Assembly: GCA_002025645.1 (NCBI GenBank)
Contig: CP018783.1
Span: 1,922,001-1,986,000, forward strand
Length of the DNA stretch: 64,000 bases
DNA from: Curtobacterium pusillum
GTDB taxonomy: Bacteria > Actinomycetota > Actinomycetes > Actinomycetales > Microbacteriaceae
Direction of reading: 5' to 3'
Part shown: positions 34,985 to 45,921 of the stretch, piece by piece
Layout of the letters: every line of letters starts with the position of its first letter
Position numbering within the stretch: position 1 is the stretch's first letter
Program-made: the position numbers and the translations under genes
The notes under the pieces: generated by a model
What the model saw: the letters and a program-made list of their open reading frames with translations, nothing else
Told to the model about the DNA's origin: nothing
The model's database searches: none

Positions 34985-35674
34985 TCAGGAGCCGTGGCGC
35001 TCCGGGTCGACCTCGCCGGCGTCGAGCCGGTCCGTCTCGAGGTCCTCGTCGGGGTCGACGGGGCGGACCCGGCTCGACCGGCGGCGGGCTCCGCGGGACG
35101 GCGGCGGGGTCACGACGGCCTCGTCCTCGTCATCGTCGTCGTCCGCGTCGTCGAGTTCGTCGACGTCCACACCCTCGATGTCGTCGTCGTCCGACTCGTC
35201 GAGGTCGTCCTCGTCGGCGTCGAAGTCGTCCTCGTCGTCGGACTCGTCGTCATCGGACTCGTCGTCGTCCGCGTCGTCGTAGTCGGCGTCCTCGGCGTCT
35301 TCGTCGTCCGCGTCTTCGTCGTCGTCGTCCGCTTCGTCGTCGTGCTCGGCGTCCTGCCCTGCGCGGTACTCGGCGAGCCGCTCGGACCACGGCACCCAGT
35401 CCGGCGCGACGAGCGAGCCGTCGCCCGGCATGAGCTCGACCTCGAGCACGGTGGGCTCGTCACCCTCGACCTGCGCGATGGAAACGGTCCACCGCCACCC
35501 GGGGTAGCCCGGCATGCGGTTCGCGAAGAGGACCGACACGACGCCGTCCCCCTCGTCGACGGTCCCGGCGGGCGCGCCGACGGTCGATTCGGGGGTCACC
35601 TCGAGCAGGGCCTTCCGCGCGCGGGCGGTGAGGTCCTCGGAAGGGGCCGGGGCGGTGGGGGAGGTCTCGGTCAT
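34985..35674 (-). CDS. DUF3027 protein with long acidic tail
   Basis: A 229-aa protein. Residues 1-110 match the actinobacterial DUF3027 block (PGYPGWRWTVSIAQVEG, VLEVELMPG, LVAPDWVPWSERL). From about 115 to 190 the chain is almost all Asp and Glu, then a short basic ARRRSSRVR stretch and an acidic end. The function of the family is unknown; the acidic tail suggests contact with basic proteins or a nucleic-acid mimic, but that is a guess. The ATG at 35674 overlaps the stop of the upstream CSD gene (TGATG). Confidence 0.82.
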   Translation of the reverse strand: MTETSPTAPAPSEDLTARARKALLEVTPESTVGAPAGTVDEGDGVVSVLFANRMPGYPGWRWTVSIAQVEGDEPTVLEVELMPGDGSLVAPDWVPWSERLAEYRAGQDAEHDDEADDDDEDADDEDAEDADYDDADDDESDDDESDDEDDFDADEDDLDESDDDDIEGVDVDELDDADDDDDEDEAVVTPPPSRGARRRSSRVRPVDPDEDLETDRLDAGEVDPERHGS

Positions 35675-36051
35675 CACGCGTCCAACTGGTCAGCGACGTG
35701 CCGCAGGATCGCGGCGATACGGGTGCCGTTCTTCGGGTACCGGCCGTGCCGGAAGTCCCCGCTGATGCGGTCGAGCTCCTTCACGAGGTCCTCGACGATC
35801 ACGGCCATGTCGTCCGCCGATCGCCGCGACATCTTCGCCAGGGACGGCTGCGGGTCGAGGAACCGCACGGACAACGCCTGCGACCCCTTCTTCCCCTGGA
35901 CGACGCCGTACTCGAGCCGCGATCCGGCCTTCACCGACGTGACGCCGTCGGGCAGCGAGGACGCGTGCAGGAAGACGGGTTCACCGTCGTCGCCGGTGAT
36001 GAACCCGAACCCCTTCTGGTCGTCGTAGAACTTGACCTTGCCGGTGGGCAT
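35674..36051 (-). CDS. Cold-shock-domain protein with C-terminal extension
   Basis: A 125-aa protein. Residues 1-65 form a cold-shock domain with RNP1-like KGFGFITGD and RNP2-like VFLHASSL. The following 60 residues (SADDMAVIVEDLVKELDRI...) are a helical extension absent from CspA. It binds single-stranded RNA or DNA. Cotranslated with DUF3027 (TGATG overlap), a pairing common in actinobacteria. GAGGAG lies about 9 nt before the ATG. Confidence 0.88.
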   Translation of the reverse strand: MPTGKVKFYDDQKGFGFITGDDGEPVFLHASSLPDGVTSVKAGSRLEYGVVQGKKGSQALSVRFLDPQPSLAKMSRRSADDMAVIVEDLVKELDRISGDFRHGRYPKNGTRIAAILRHVADQLDA

Positions 36052-36107
36052 TGGTGGGACTCCTCGAGGTCGTGGAACGGCCGTGGTGCGTCGGATATCC
36101 TGGGTCG

Positions 36108-36407
36108 ATGGCCAACCCGACCCGGTCCACCGGGAACACGCAGGATTCCGCGGAACCCCCGGTGACGTTCAATCGTACCGAACGCGCCCTCGCGTTCATG
36201 GTCGGTGGGATCTTCATCGCGGCGTTCCTCTGCATGGCGGCGATGATCGTCATGTGGCTGACCGCCCCGAGTGCGCAGGGATCGATGCCGTGGCCCGTGA
36301 TCATGGCGATCCCGCTCATCGGGTTCCCGATCGGCATGGTGCTGGTGTTCACGCTCCTCGCCATCACCTGGACGCGCAGGGCGCGAGCGAACCGGACGGC
36401 GCGCTGA
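36108..36407 (+). CDS. Small membrane protein, 99 aa
   Basis: Unknown family. A polar N-terminus of about 25 residues precedes two membrane helices (ALAFMVGGIFIAAFLCMAAM and IMAIPLIGFPIGMVLVFTLL) and a basic tail RRARANRTAR. TATCCT (36096-36101) ends 6 nt before the ATG at 36108 and there is no SD, so it is probably leaderless; this favours 36108 over an upstream ATG at 36051. It is divergent from the CSD gene and 28 bp before the helicase-associated gene, with which it may be cotranscribed. Confidence 0.68.
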   Translation: MANPTRSTGNTQDSAEPPVTFNRTERALAFMVGGIFIAAFLCMAAMIVMWLTAPSAQGSMPWPVIMAIPLIGFPIGMVLVFTLLAITWTRRARANRTAR

Positions 36408-36435
36408 GGCCCGCGCAGGACGATCGCGGCGGACG

Positions 36436-38196
36436 ATGACGACCACCGCAGACCTCGCCGCCCGGCTCCGGGCGATGCCCGACGATGCCCTCGAACGACT
36501 CGTCGTGGCCCGACGGCTGCCCGCGGCGGTGCTCGCCGAGGCGGGTCCGCTGCGCATCTCGGACTTCTTCGACCTCGCCGAGGCGCTCCGCACCGACGAC
36601 GCCGTCGACGCCGCGATCGAGCACCTTCCCCGCGCGACGCTCCTCGCGCTCCGTGACGGAGCAGGGTCGGTCGACGACCTCGCTCCGGCGGTCACGCTCG
36701 GCCTCGCCGACGAGGACGGCGGCGTCGACGACGCGGTCGCGGCCCGTCTGGCGGCGCACCCGGACATCGCCGGTCTGCCTGGAGGAACGGATCACCCCCG
36801 TCACGCCGGTCCGCCGCCCGAGACGGTCGACGAGGCACGCGCCCGGACGACCGGCGCGGAGCACGCCTTCGCGACGATGACCGTGCTCGCCGAGCTCCTG
36901 CGCGCCGTGTCCGACGGAGCCGTCCGCGAACTCGTGAAGGGCGGCATCGGGACCCCGCTCGCGAAGACCCTCGGCGAACGCGCGGGCGCCGACGCCCAGG
37001 TCGTGCCGGACCGCCTGGCGCTGCTCGAGCGCACCGGGTTCGCCGAACCGGGCGACGGCACGTGGGCGACCACCGCCGCCGGGGACGCCTGGCTCGTGGC
37101 GAGCTGGCCGGACCGCTGGTCGACCCTCGTCTCGGCGTGGCGGACGTCCCTCGACCCCGCACTCCACGACGTCCTCAACACCGCCGGGGACGACCTCCGT
37201 GACCTCGTGTCCGTCGGCCGCTGGGCCTACCCGGCGGGCGCCAGGTGGCTCGACGCCGTCCTGCTCGAGGTCGCCGGCACCGCCAACGCCCTCGGCCTCA
37301 CCGTGGACGGTCTCGTCACGAGCACCGGCCGAGCGCTCCTCGACGGCGATGCGACACCGGCCGCCGAGGACCTCCCGCGCACGGTCGACGGCGTGTACCT
37401 CCAGCACGACCTCACCGTGATCGCCCCGGGCCCGCTCGCACCCGTCGACGACGCCGCGCTCCGGAGCGTCGCCGTGCTCGAGGCGCCCGGACTCGCGGCG
37501 CGGTACCGGATCTCCGAGGACTCGCTCCGACGAGCGTTCCGCGCCGGACTCACGCGAGACGAGGTCGTGGCGCTGCTCGAGCGGCTGTCCTCGACCGGGC
37601 TCCCGCAGCCGCTCGCCTACCTCGTCGACCAGGTGGCCTCCCGTGACGGCAGCATCGTCGTCGACGTCGGCGCGGACGGTGTCGGGAGCCGCGTGCACGG
37701 CACCGCCGACCAGCTCGACCTCATCGGTGTCGACGCCGAGCTGCGCCAGCTGGCGTGGGAGCGCGTCGACCTGACGACCCTGGTGACCCGCTACCCACCG
37801 CACGTCGTCCACACGGCGCTGGAGGACCAGCGCTACCCGGCCGTCCTGACGGCCGCAGCCCGCCCCGCGACGGGATCCGTGCCTCCAGGCCGCCGACGCG
37901 GTGGCGGACGCAACCCGGAGCAGGCGGCGCACGCTCTCGTGGAACGACTCCGCGTCACCACCGAACGCGGCGACGCGGAACCGGAGCAGGAGTGGCTCGG
38001 GCGGCAGATCGACCTCGCGGTCCGCGGGCGCACCCCGATCCGGCTGACCGTGCGGATGCCGGACGGCACGGAGCGACCGTTCTCGATCATCCCGACCTCG
38101 GTGGCCGCCGGACGCGTCCGGGGGCGCGACACCGCCGTCGACGTCGAACGCACCCTGCCGCTCTCCCTGGTGGTGGCTGTGGAGAGCGACGCGTGA
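36436..38196 (+). CDS. Helicase-associated (Helicase_C_3) domain protein
   Basis: A 586-aa protein of the actinobacterial family that sits next to XPB. It has an Ala/Leu-rich N-half with winged-helix-like repeats and the conserved middle block PRTVDGVYLQHDLTVIAPGPL. Then come ARYRISEDSLRRAF and a C-terminal region with a PLAYLVDQVA motif. No Walker motifs are present, so it is not itself an ATPase. It probably assists the XPB helicase encoded 57 bp downstream. There is no strong SD at the ATG at 36436. Confidence 0.85.
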   Translation: MTTTADLAARLRAMPDDALERLVVARRLPAAVLAEAGPLRISDFFDLAEALRTDDAVDAAIEHLPRATLLALRDGAGSVDDLAPAVTLGLADEDGGVDDAVAARLAAHPDIAGLPGGTDHPRHAGPPPETVDEARARTTGAEHAFATMTVLAELLRAVSDGAVRELVKGGIGTPLAKTLGERAGADAQVVPDRLALLERTGFAEPGDGTWATTAAGDAWLVASWPDRWSTLVSAWRTSLDPALHDVLNTAGDDLRDLVSVGRWAYPAGARWLDAVLLEVAGTANALGLTVDGLVTSTGRALLDGDATPAAEDLPRTVDGVYLQHDLTVIAPGPLAPVDDAALRSVAVLEAPGLAARYRISEDSLRRAFRAGLTRDEVVALLERLSSTGLPQPLAYLVDQVASRDGSIVVDVGADGVGSRVHGTADQLDLIGVDAELRQLAWERVDLTTLVTRYPPHVVHTALEDQRYPAVLTAAARPATGSVPPGRRRGGGRNPEQAAHALVERLRVTTERGDAEPEQEWLGRQIDLAVRGRTPIRLTVRMPDGTERPFSIIPTSVAAGRVRGRDTAVDVERTLPLSLVVAVESDA

Positions 38197-38253
38197 TCCA
38201 CAGGTGAGTCGGACCGCGCCGGTTCGCAGGCAAGCGGCCTAGGCTGATCCGTC

Positions 38254-39951
38254 ATGAACGGACCGCTGATCGTGCAGAGCGACCGCACCGTGCTCCTCGA
38301 GGTCGCACACCCCGACGCCGAGGACGCACGCCACGACCTCGCGGTCTTCGCCGAGCTCGAACGCGCTCCCGAGCACGTGCACACGTACCGCATCACGCGG
38401 CTCGGACTCTGGAACGCGCGCGCGGCCGGACACGACGCCGAGAACATGATCCACACGCTCGAGCACTTCGCGAAGTTCCCCGTGCCGCAGAGCGTGACGG
38501 TCGACATCCGGGACACCGTCGCGCGCTACGGCCGACTCGTCATCCGGCGTGAAGAGCGCCCGGACGCCCCGGCGATCGCGAACTCGCCGTCCGAGGAACT
38601 CGAGCTCCAGCCGGTCCTGCTGCTCACCGCGACGGAGCCGTCGGTGCTGGCCGAGGTCATCCGGTCGAAGCGCATCAAGCCGTTGCTGGGCAACATGCGC
38701 TCCCCGGAAGAGGTCGAGTTGCTGCCGTGGGCACGCGGGCAGATCAAGCAGGAGCTCGTGAAGCTCGGGTGGCCGGCCGAGGACCTCGCCGGCTACACCC
38801 CAGGACAGCCCCACGCCATCGACCTGGACACGTCGGAGTGGCACCTCCGTCCGTACCAGGAGCAGGCCGTCGACACCTTCTTCGCGCAGGGATCGGGCGT
38901 GGTCGTGCTGCCCTGTGGCGCCGGCAAGACGCTGGTCGGCGCCGGCGCGATGGCGACCGTGAAGGCGACGACGCTCATCCTCGTCACGAACACCGTGTCC
39001 GCCCGGCAGTGGCGGTCCGAGCTCCTGCGCCGGACCACCCTGACCGAGGACGAGATCGGCGAGTACTCCGGCAGCGTCAAGGAGATCCGACCGGTCACGA
39101 TCGCGACCTACCAGATCCTCACCGCCCGCCGGAAGGGCGAGTACACCCACCTGTCGCTGCTCGACGCACTCGACTGGGGCCTCATCGTGTACGACGAGGT
39201 GCACCTCCTGCCCGCGCCGGTGTTCAAGCTGACCGCCGACCTGCAGGCGCGCCGGCGACTCGGCCTCACCGCGACGCTCGTGCGCGAGGACGGCCGCGAG
39301 GGAGACGTGTTCTCCCTCATCGGGCCGAAGCGCTACGACGCCCCGTGGAAGGAGATCGAGGCGCAGGGGTACATCTCCCCCGCCGAGTGCTTCGAGGTCC
39401 GCATCGACCTGCCCCACCAGGACCGACTCGAGTACGCGGCGTCGAGCGACGACGAACGGTACCGGCTGGCGGCGACCTCGCCCGCGAAGACCCCGGTGGT
39501 CCGCGAGCTCATCGAGAAGCACCGCGGGGAGCAGATCCTCGTGATCGGGCAGTACATCGACCAGCTCGACGACCTGGCGTCGTCGTTGGACGCCGCCGAG
39601 ATCACCGGCGCGACGCCCGTCGACGAACGCGAGCGGCTGTACCAGGCGTTCCGCGACGGGTCGATCGACGTGCTCGTCGTCTCGAAGGTCGCGAACTTCT
39701 CGGTCGACCTGCCCGACGCGACCGTGGCGATCCAGGTCTCCGGGTCCTTCGGATCGCGGCAGGAAGAAGCCCAGCGACTCGGCCGACTCCTCCGCCCGAA
39801 CAAGGACGGACTCCCGGCGTCGTTCTACACGCTCGTGACCCGCGACACCGTCGACCAGGACTTCGCCCAGAACCGTCAGCGCTTCCTGGCCGAGCAGGGG
39901 TACTCGTACACGATCCTCGACGCCGACCAGGTACAGGCGCCCGTGGGCTGA
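38254..39951 (+). CDS. DNA repair helicase XPB (bacterial)
   Basis: A 565-aa superfamily 2 helicase. An N-terminal domain (about residues 1-190) precedes motif I PCGAGKT, motif II DEVH (VYDEVHLLPAP), motif III LTATLVREDG and motif VI QRLGRLLRP. The RED-type residues of XPB lie in the REDGREGDV stretch. It unwinds DNA 3'-5' in repair. It follows the helicase-associated gene and forms the conserved pair. TAGGCT lies 8 nt before the ATG with no SD, so a separate leaderless start is possible. Confidence 0.92.
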   Translation: MNGPLIVQSDRTVLLEVAHPDAEDARHDLAVFAELERAPEHVHTYRITRLGLWNARAAGHDAENMIHTLEHFAKFPVPQSVTVDIRDTVARYGRLVIRREERPDAPAIANSPSEELELQPVLLLTATEPSVLAEVIRSKRIKPLLGNMRSPEEVELLPWARGQIKQELVKLGWPAEDLAGYTPGQPHAIDLDTSEWHLRPYQEQAVDTFFAQGSGVVVLPCGAGKTLVGAGAMATVKATTLILVTNTVSARQWRSELLRRTTLTEDEIGEYSGSVKEIRPVTIATYQILTARRKGEYTHLSLLDALDWGLIVYDEVHLLPAPVFKLTADLQARRRLGLTATLVREDGREGDVFSLIGPKRYDAPWKEIEAQGYISPAECFEVRIDLPHQDRLEYAASSDDERYRLAATSPAKTPVVRELIEKHRGEQILVIGQYIDQLDDLASSLDAAEITGATPVDERERLYQAFRDGSIDVLVVSKVANFSVDLPDATVAIQVSGSFGSRQEEAQRLGRLLRPNKDGLPASFYTLVTRDTVDQDFAQNRQRFLAEQGYSYTILDADQVQAPVG

Positions 39952-40002
39952 CGCACGCACCGCTCTCAGGAAACCATTAGGGAACGGTCAGAAGATAGGA
40001 CC

Positions 40003-40698
40003 ATGAGCGATGGCCCCAAGATCCTGATCGTCGACGACGAGCCGAACATCCGCGACCTCCTGACGACCTCGCTGCGCTTCGCCGGCTTCGCCGTGCGCGC
40101 AGTGGGCAACGGCGCTCAGGCGATCTCCGCCGTGCTGGAAGAAGAGCCGGACCTGATCATCCTCGACGTGATGCTCCCCGACATGAACGGCTTCGGCGTC
40201 ACCAAGCGCCTCCGCTCGTCGGGCTACACCTCGCCGATCCTGTTCCTCACCGCGAAGGACGACACCGAGGACAAGATCACCGGCCTCACCGTCGGTGGCG
40301 ACGACTACGTCACGAAGCCCTTCTCGCTCGACGAGATCGTCGCCCGCATCAAGGCCATCCTCCGTCGCACCATGAACGACGAAGAAGACGCGATCATCCG
40401 CGCCGGTGAACTCACCATGGACCAGGACACGCACGAGGTCACCATCGGCGACGCGCAGATCGAGCTCTCCCCCACCGAGTTCAAGCTGCTCCGCTACCTC
40501 ATGCTCAACCCGAACCGCGTGCTGTCGAAGGCCCAGATCCTCGACCACGTGTGGGAGTACGACTTCAACGGCGACGCCGGCATCGTCGAGTCGTACATCT
40601 CGTACCTGCGTCGGAAGCTCGACCAGTACTCGGCCGAGCCGATCATCCAGACGAAGCGCGGCTTCGGCTACATGCTCAAGGCGACGAAGGCCTCGTAA
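40003..40698 (+). CDS. Two-component response regulator, OmpR family
   Basis: A 231-aa regulator. Receiver domain: acidic pair Asp11-Asp12, phospho-acceptor Asp55 (LIILDVMLP), Thr of LFLTAKDD and Lys in DDYVTKPF. The OmpR-type winged helix begins near 130 (IELSPTEFKLLRYL) and ends GFGYMLKA. Overall closest to the actinobacterial PrrA/TcrA/CseB-like group. A TTAGGGAACGGTCAGAA stretch before AGGACC and the ATG may include its control site. The kinase gene follows after a hairpin. Confidence 0.9.
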   Translation: MSDGPKILIVDDEPNIRDLLTTSLRFAGFAVRAVGNGAQAISAVLEEEPDLIILDVMLPDMNGFGVTKRLRSSGYTSPILFLTAKDDTEDKITGLTVGGDDYVTKPFSLDEIVARIKAILRRTMNDEEDAIIRAGELTMDQDTHEVTIGDAQIELSPTEFKLLRYLMLNPNRVLSKAQILDHVWEYDFNGDAGIVESYISYLRRKLDQYSAEPIIQTKRGFGYMLKATKAS

Positions 40699-40726
40699 CG
40701 CCTCTCGGACTTCTGGGTCCGTCTTC

Positions 40727-40761
40727 ACGGCGGCCGTCGGGTTTCGACCCGCGGCCGCCGT
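40727..40761. terminator. Hairpin between response regulator and kinase genes
   Basis: ACGGCGGCCG/CGGCCGCCGT, 10 bp, with three further inner pairs and a 6-nt loop. It could reduce read-through so that less kinase than regulator is made; TATCGT (40763-40768) may give the kinase gene its own promoter. Confidence 0.6.
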
Positions 40762-40777
40762 CTATCGTTGGGGAAGC

Positions 40778-42490
40778 ATGCACACGCGAATGAGCCGCTG
40801 GTGGGACGGGATCTCCCTGCGCACCAAGATCACCGGGATCACGGTCCTGTTGGTGGCGCTCGGCCTGCTCGTCGCCGGGCTCGGCACCATGACGGTGCTC
40901 TCGACCTACCTCATGTCGCAGCTCGACACCAGCGTGAAGAACACGACCGAGCAGCTCGAGGGTCAGAACATCAGCGACGGTGAGCAGTACTGCAAGCTGT
41001 CCGTCGTCCTGTCGCAGAGCGCCTACGTCGCCGCGTACAACTCGGACAGCGACCGGATCTGCCAGACGAAGGCGTCCAGCCGGCCCGACATCCGACAGCT
41101 CGACTTCTCGGCCGCGGCCCAGAGCGGCGTCCGCTTCTCGCTGTACGACAGCCAGCACAACCACGAGTGGCGCGCCCAGGTCATCCCGGCCTCGTTGCAG
41201 GACCAGTCGAACGGCACCACCCAGACGGGCTACGTCCTCGTCGCGGTCTCCAGCGCCGACACCGACCAGACGATCGCCCGCTTCACCGTCATCTTCCTCG
41301 GGTTCGGTATCTCGGTCATCCTGCTCGGCGCAATGCTCACCCGACTCCTCGTGACGGCGACCTTCGACCCGTTGCGCGACGTCGAGGACACCGCTGCGCG
41401 CTTCGCCGCCGGGGACTTCAACCAGCGACTCGAGTCGGACACCCCGAACACCGAGGTCGGACGCCTCAACCGCTCCCTGAACTCCATGCTCGAGCGCATC
41501 GACACCGCGTTCGAGGACCGCCAGCGCACCATCGACCAGATGCGCCGTTTCGTCGGGGACGCCTCCCACGAACTCCGCACCCCGCTCGTCTCACTGCGCG
41601 GGTACGCCGAGCTGTACCGGATGGGTGCCCTCCGCAAGGAAGAAGACGTCGCCCAGGCGATGGAGCGCATCGAGAAGGAGGCCCAGCGCATGGGGCTCCT
41701 CGTGCAGGACCTCCTGCAGCTCGCGCGCATCGACGAGTCGAAGCCGCTCGAGCTCGGGCCGGTCGACCTCGTCGCCATCGCCCGCGACTCCGCGCTCGAC
41801 ACCATGGCGTCGAACCCCGACCGCGAGATCCAGGTGCTCGTCGAGGACTCGGTCACGGGCGAGAGCGTTCCGCACGCCGTCCGTCCGGCGTCGGCACCGG
41901 GGTCGGACTCGAGCGACGCACCCCCGGCATCGCCCACGTCCGCGAACACCACCGGACCGATCGCGTTCTCGCGCCAGACGATCGCACGGCTGCGTGCCCG
42001 GCGGACCCGAGCGATGGGCGTGGACGGCGACCTCGCCCCGAGCGACGAGACGACGCCGCTGCCCACGGTCGTGCTGCCGAAGCGCCCGCCGATCGTCCTG
42101 GCGGAGGAGAACAAGATCCGCCAGATCGTCACGAACCTGATGGGCAACGCCATGCGGTTCACGGAGCACGACGACCCGATCGAGATCGGCATCGGTGTGG
42201 ACGACGAGCGCGGCATGGCGCACATCGACGTGATCGACCACGGTGAGGGCATCCCGCCGCAGCTGCGCGACAAGATCTTCCAGCGCTTCTGGCGTGCCGA
42301 CACCTCCCGCGCACGGGACACCGGTGGCTCGGGCCTCGGGCTCGCCATCGTGTCGGGCATCGTCGCGGCGCACCACGGTTCGGTCGAGGTCTTCGACACC
42401 GAGGGCGGCGGCGCCACCTTCCGCGTCTGGCTGCCCCTGCTGCCCCGCGACTACGCCGCCCCGGCCCCCGCCGCCCCCGCCGGCGCCTGA
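40778..42490 (+). CDS. Sensor histidine kinase
   Basis: A 570-aa membrane kinase. Helix 1 (about residues 20-45) and helix 2 (about 170-195) flank an extracellular sensor with two cysteines. A HAMP domain follows, then the H-box VGDASHELRTPL, an N-box NLMGNAMRFTEH, G1 DHGEGIP and G2 GGSGLGLAIV. An unusual Pro/Ser/Thr-rich insert of about 60 residues (EDSVTGESVPHAV...LPTVVLPKRPP) splits the ATP-binding domain before the N-box. It pairs with the regulator upstream. The ATG at 40778 is chosen; 40790 is possible. Signal unknown. Confidence 0.88.
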   Translation: MHTRMSRWWDGISLRTKITGITVLLVALGLLVAGLGTMTVLSTYLMSQLDTSVKNTTEQLEGQNISDGEQYCKLSVVLSQSAYVAAYNSDSDRICQTKASSRPDIRQLDFSAAAQSGVRFSLYDSQHNHEWRAQVIPASLQDQSNGTTQTGYVLVAVSSADTDQTIARFTVIFLGFGISVILLGAMLTRLLVTATFDPLRDVEDTAARFAAGDFNQRLESDTPNTEVGRLNRSLNSMLERIDTAFEDRQRTIDQMRRFVGDASHELRTPLVSLRGYAELYRMGALRKEEDVAQAMERIEKEAQRMGLLVQDLLQLARIDESKPLELGPVDLVAIARDSALDTMASNPDREIQVLVEDSVTGESVPHAVRPASAPGSDSSDAPPASPTSANTTGPIAFSRQTIARLRARRTRAMGVDGDLAPSDETTPLPTVVLPKRPPIVLAEENKIRQIVTNLMGNAMRFTEHDDPIEIGIGVDDERGMAHIDVIDHGEGIPPQLRDKIFQRFWRADTSRARDTGGSGLGLAIVSGIVAAHHGSVEVFDTEGGGATFRVWLPLLPRDYAAPAPAAPAGA

Positions 42491-42504
42491 CGCCGCCGAG
42501 GTCG

Positions 42505-42545
42505 CACGAACTGCCGATCCGGGACGCGCTTGGCGGCAGTTCGTG
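42505..42545. repeat. Palindromic repeat, family B
   Basis: Arms CACGAACTGCCG (42505-42516) and CGGCAGTTCGTG (42534-42545) with a 17-nt loop, between the converging kinase and DUF559 genes. The same arms recur at 43605-43655. Confidence 0.65.
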
Positions 42546-42591
42546 AAACCACGCTGGAACTCCTGCGGCGTGTTGAGCGATCTCGACGGCT

Positions 42592-43479
42592 TCACGCTCG
42601 GGCGCCCACCGACGACCGAGCGATGAACGCCTGCCGAAGTCGCTCGAACAGCACCCCGGGCCGGCCGATGTCCGTACGGTTCGCGTGGAGGACGAGCCAG
42701 CCGTGCACGGTCATCGAGTTGTCACGCCGCTGATCGTGTTCGAACGTCCCACGCTCGCGGTGGTGATCCCCGTCGTACTCCAGAGCGATGCGCATGTTCC
42801 GCCACCCCATGTCCACCCTCGCGAGGAACCGTCCCGCATCGTCGAACACCTCCACCTGCAGCTCCGGTTCGGGGAAGCCCGCGTCGACGACCGCAAGACG
42901 CAGCCACGTCTCCATCGCTGAGTCCGCCCCGACACGGACCAGGTCGATGGCAGCACGTGCGACGGCAACGAACCGCTCGCCGGGCAGGATCGTCGCGGCC
43001 AGGGCGTCGACGGTCGTTGGACCACGATGACCGACGAGGAAGTCGCCGACCGCCACGAGCTGCCGGACCGTCAGCAGCCCCGCACACTCGCGCCACGCCC
43101 GCTCGGGTCCGCTCACCCGTACGGTGTCGAGAGCGACGACGGCATCTCCAACCCGGCGTCGGTGTCCGACGACCCCGGGCCGGCGCATCAGTGGCCCGGC
43201 ACCGACAGTCGTGACGTGCACGCTGCCTTCGTGCGCACGGGGCAGCGGAGCGCCCCAGCGTTCAAGGGCGGTCGTGTGGCTGAAGTGCTGGTCACGGCGC
43301 ATCACGAGCGCGACAGCGGTGGCGAGGGACATCGACGTGTCCGTCGTCCGTACGCCGTGCAGGGGCCGTGACAAGTCTCGGCGCCGGAGCCGACCGGCGT
43401 CGACCCCTGACGCGAGGGCGTCGCGGACCAGGAACCCGTTCGGGTCGAGTTCGTCGGGGAGCGTGCTGGGCCGTCGCAT
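42592..43479 (-). CDS. DUF559-type nuclease-fold protein with AbiEi-like N-terminus
   Basis: A 295-aa protein. Residues 1-110 look like the winged-helix transcription-regulator start seen in AbiEi-type antitoxins (GVDAGRLRRRDLSRPLHGVR). The C-half carries a PD-(D/E)xK-like core: ESAMETWLRL, RFLARVDMGW and IALEYDGDHHRE, as in DUF559 and very-short-patch-repair nucleases. Such standalone proteins are frequent in Microbacteriaceae; their role is not established. No toxin partner is next to it. The start at 43479 has no SD. Confidence 0.7.
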   Translation of the reverse strand: MRRPSTLPDELDPNGFLVRDALASGVDAGRLRRRDLSRPLHGVRTTDTSMSLATAVALVMRRDQHFSHTTALERWGAPLPRAHEGSVHVTTVGAGPLMRRPGVVGHRRRVGDAVVALDTVRVSGPERAWRECAGLLTVRQLVAVGDFLVGHRGPTTVDALAATILPGERFVAVARAAIDLVRVGADSAMETWLRLAVVDAGFPEPELQVEVFDDAGRFLARVDMGWRNMRIALEYDGDHHRERGTFEHDQRRDNSMTVHGWLVLHANRTDIGRPGVLFERLRQAFIARSSVGARA

Positions 43480-43604
43480 GGCGAGAGTGTGGCGGCGCGG
43501 TGCCCAACGCGACCGCTTCGGAAGCCGAACTGTGGAGAACGAGGCGACCCGCGCCTCCTGTGCGTTCTTCAGCGGTCGCACAACACGCCGCCTGCGGGCG
43601 GCGG

Positions 43605-43655
43605 GGTCGCACGAAGTGCCGCCCGCCGCGCCCGCGGGCGGCAGTTCGTGCGATC
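43605..43655. repeat. Palindromic repeat, family B (extended)
   Basis: 22-nt arms (43605-43626 and 43634-43655) with two mismatches, around CACGAA(G/C)TGCCGCCCGC. It lies upstream of the DUF559 gene and just past the groEL terminator. Confidence 0.7.
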
Positions 43656-43674
43656 TCGGCAGCCCCGCGCACGC

Positions 43675-43711
43675 GGAAGGGCCCCGCACGCGCAGCGTGC
43701 GAGGCCCTTCC
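43675..43711 (-). terminator. groEL terminator
   Basis: 17-bp stem (43675-43691/43695-43711, GGAAGGGCCCCGCACGC) with one mismatch and a 3-nt loop, 11 bp past the groEL stop. Confidence 0.85.
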
Positions 43712-43722
43712 GGAAGGACTGC

Positions 43723-45763
<2,041 letters not shown>

Positions 45764-45921
45764 GATCTCTTGCTCCCTGCGGTGGTGCTGTTCCGGACGG
45801 CGCAGTCGCCGTCTTGGCACGACTCTTACCGAACAATGCCGACAGAGCAAGGGGTGTGACGTTCTTTCACGATGATTCCGACAAGAATCAACGTGCCTGA
45901 AACACGCCCGTCACAAATGCG

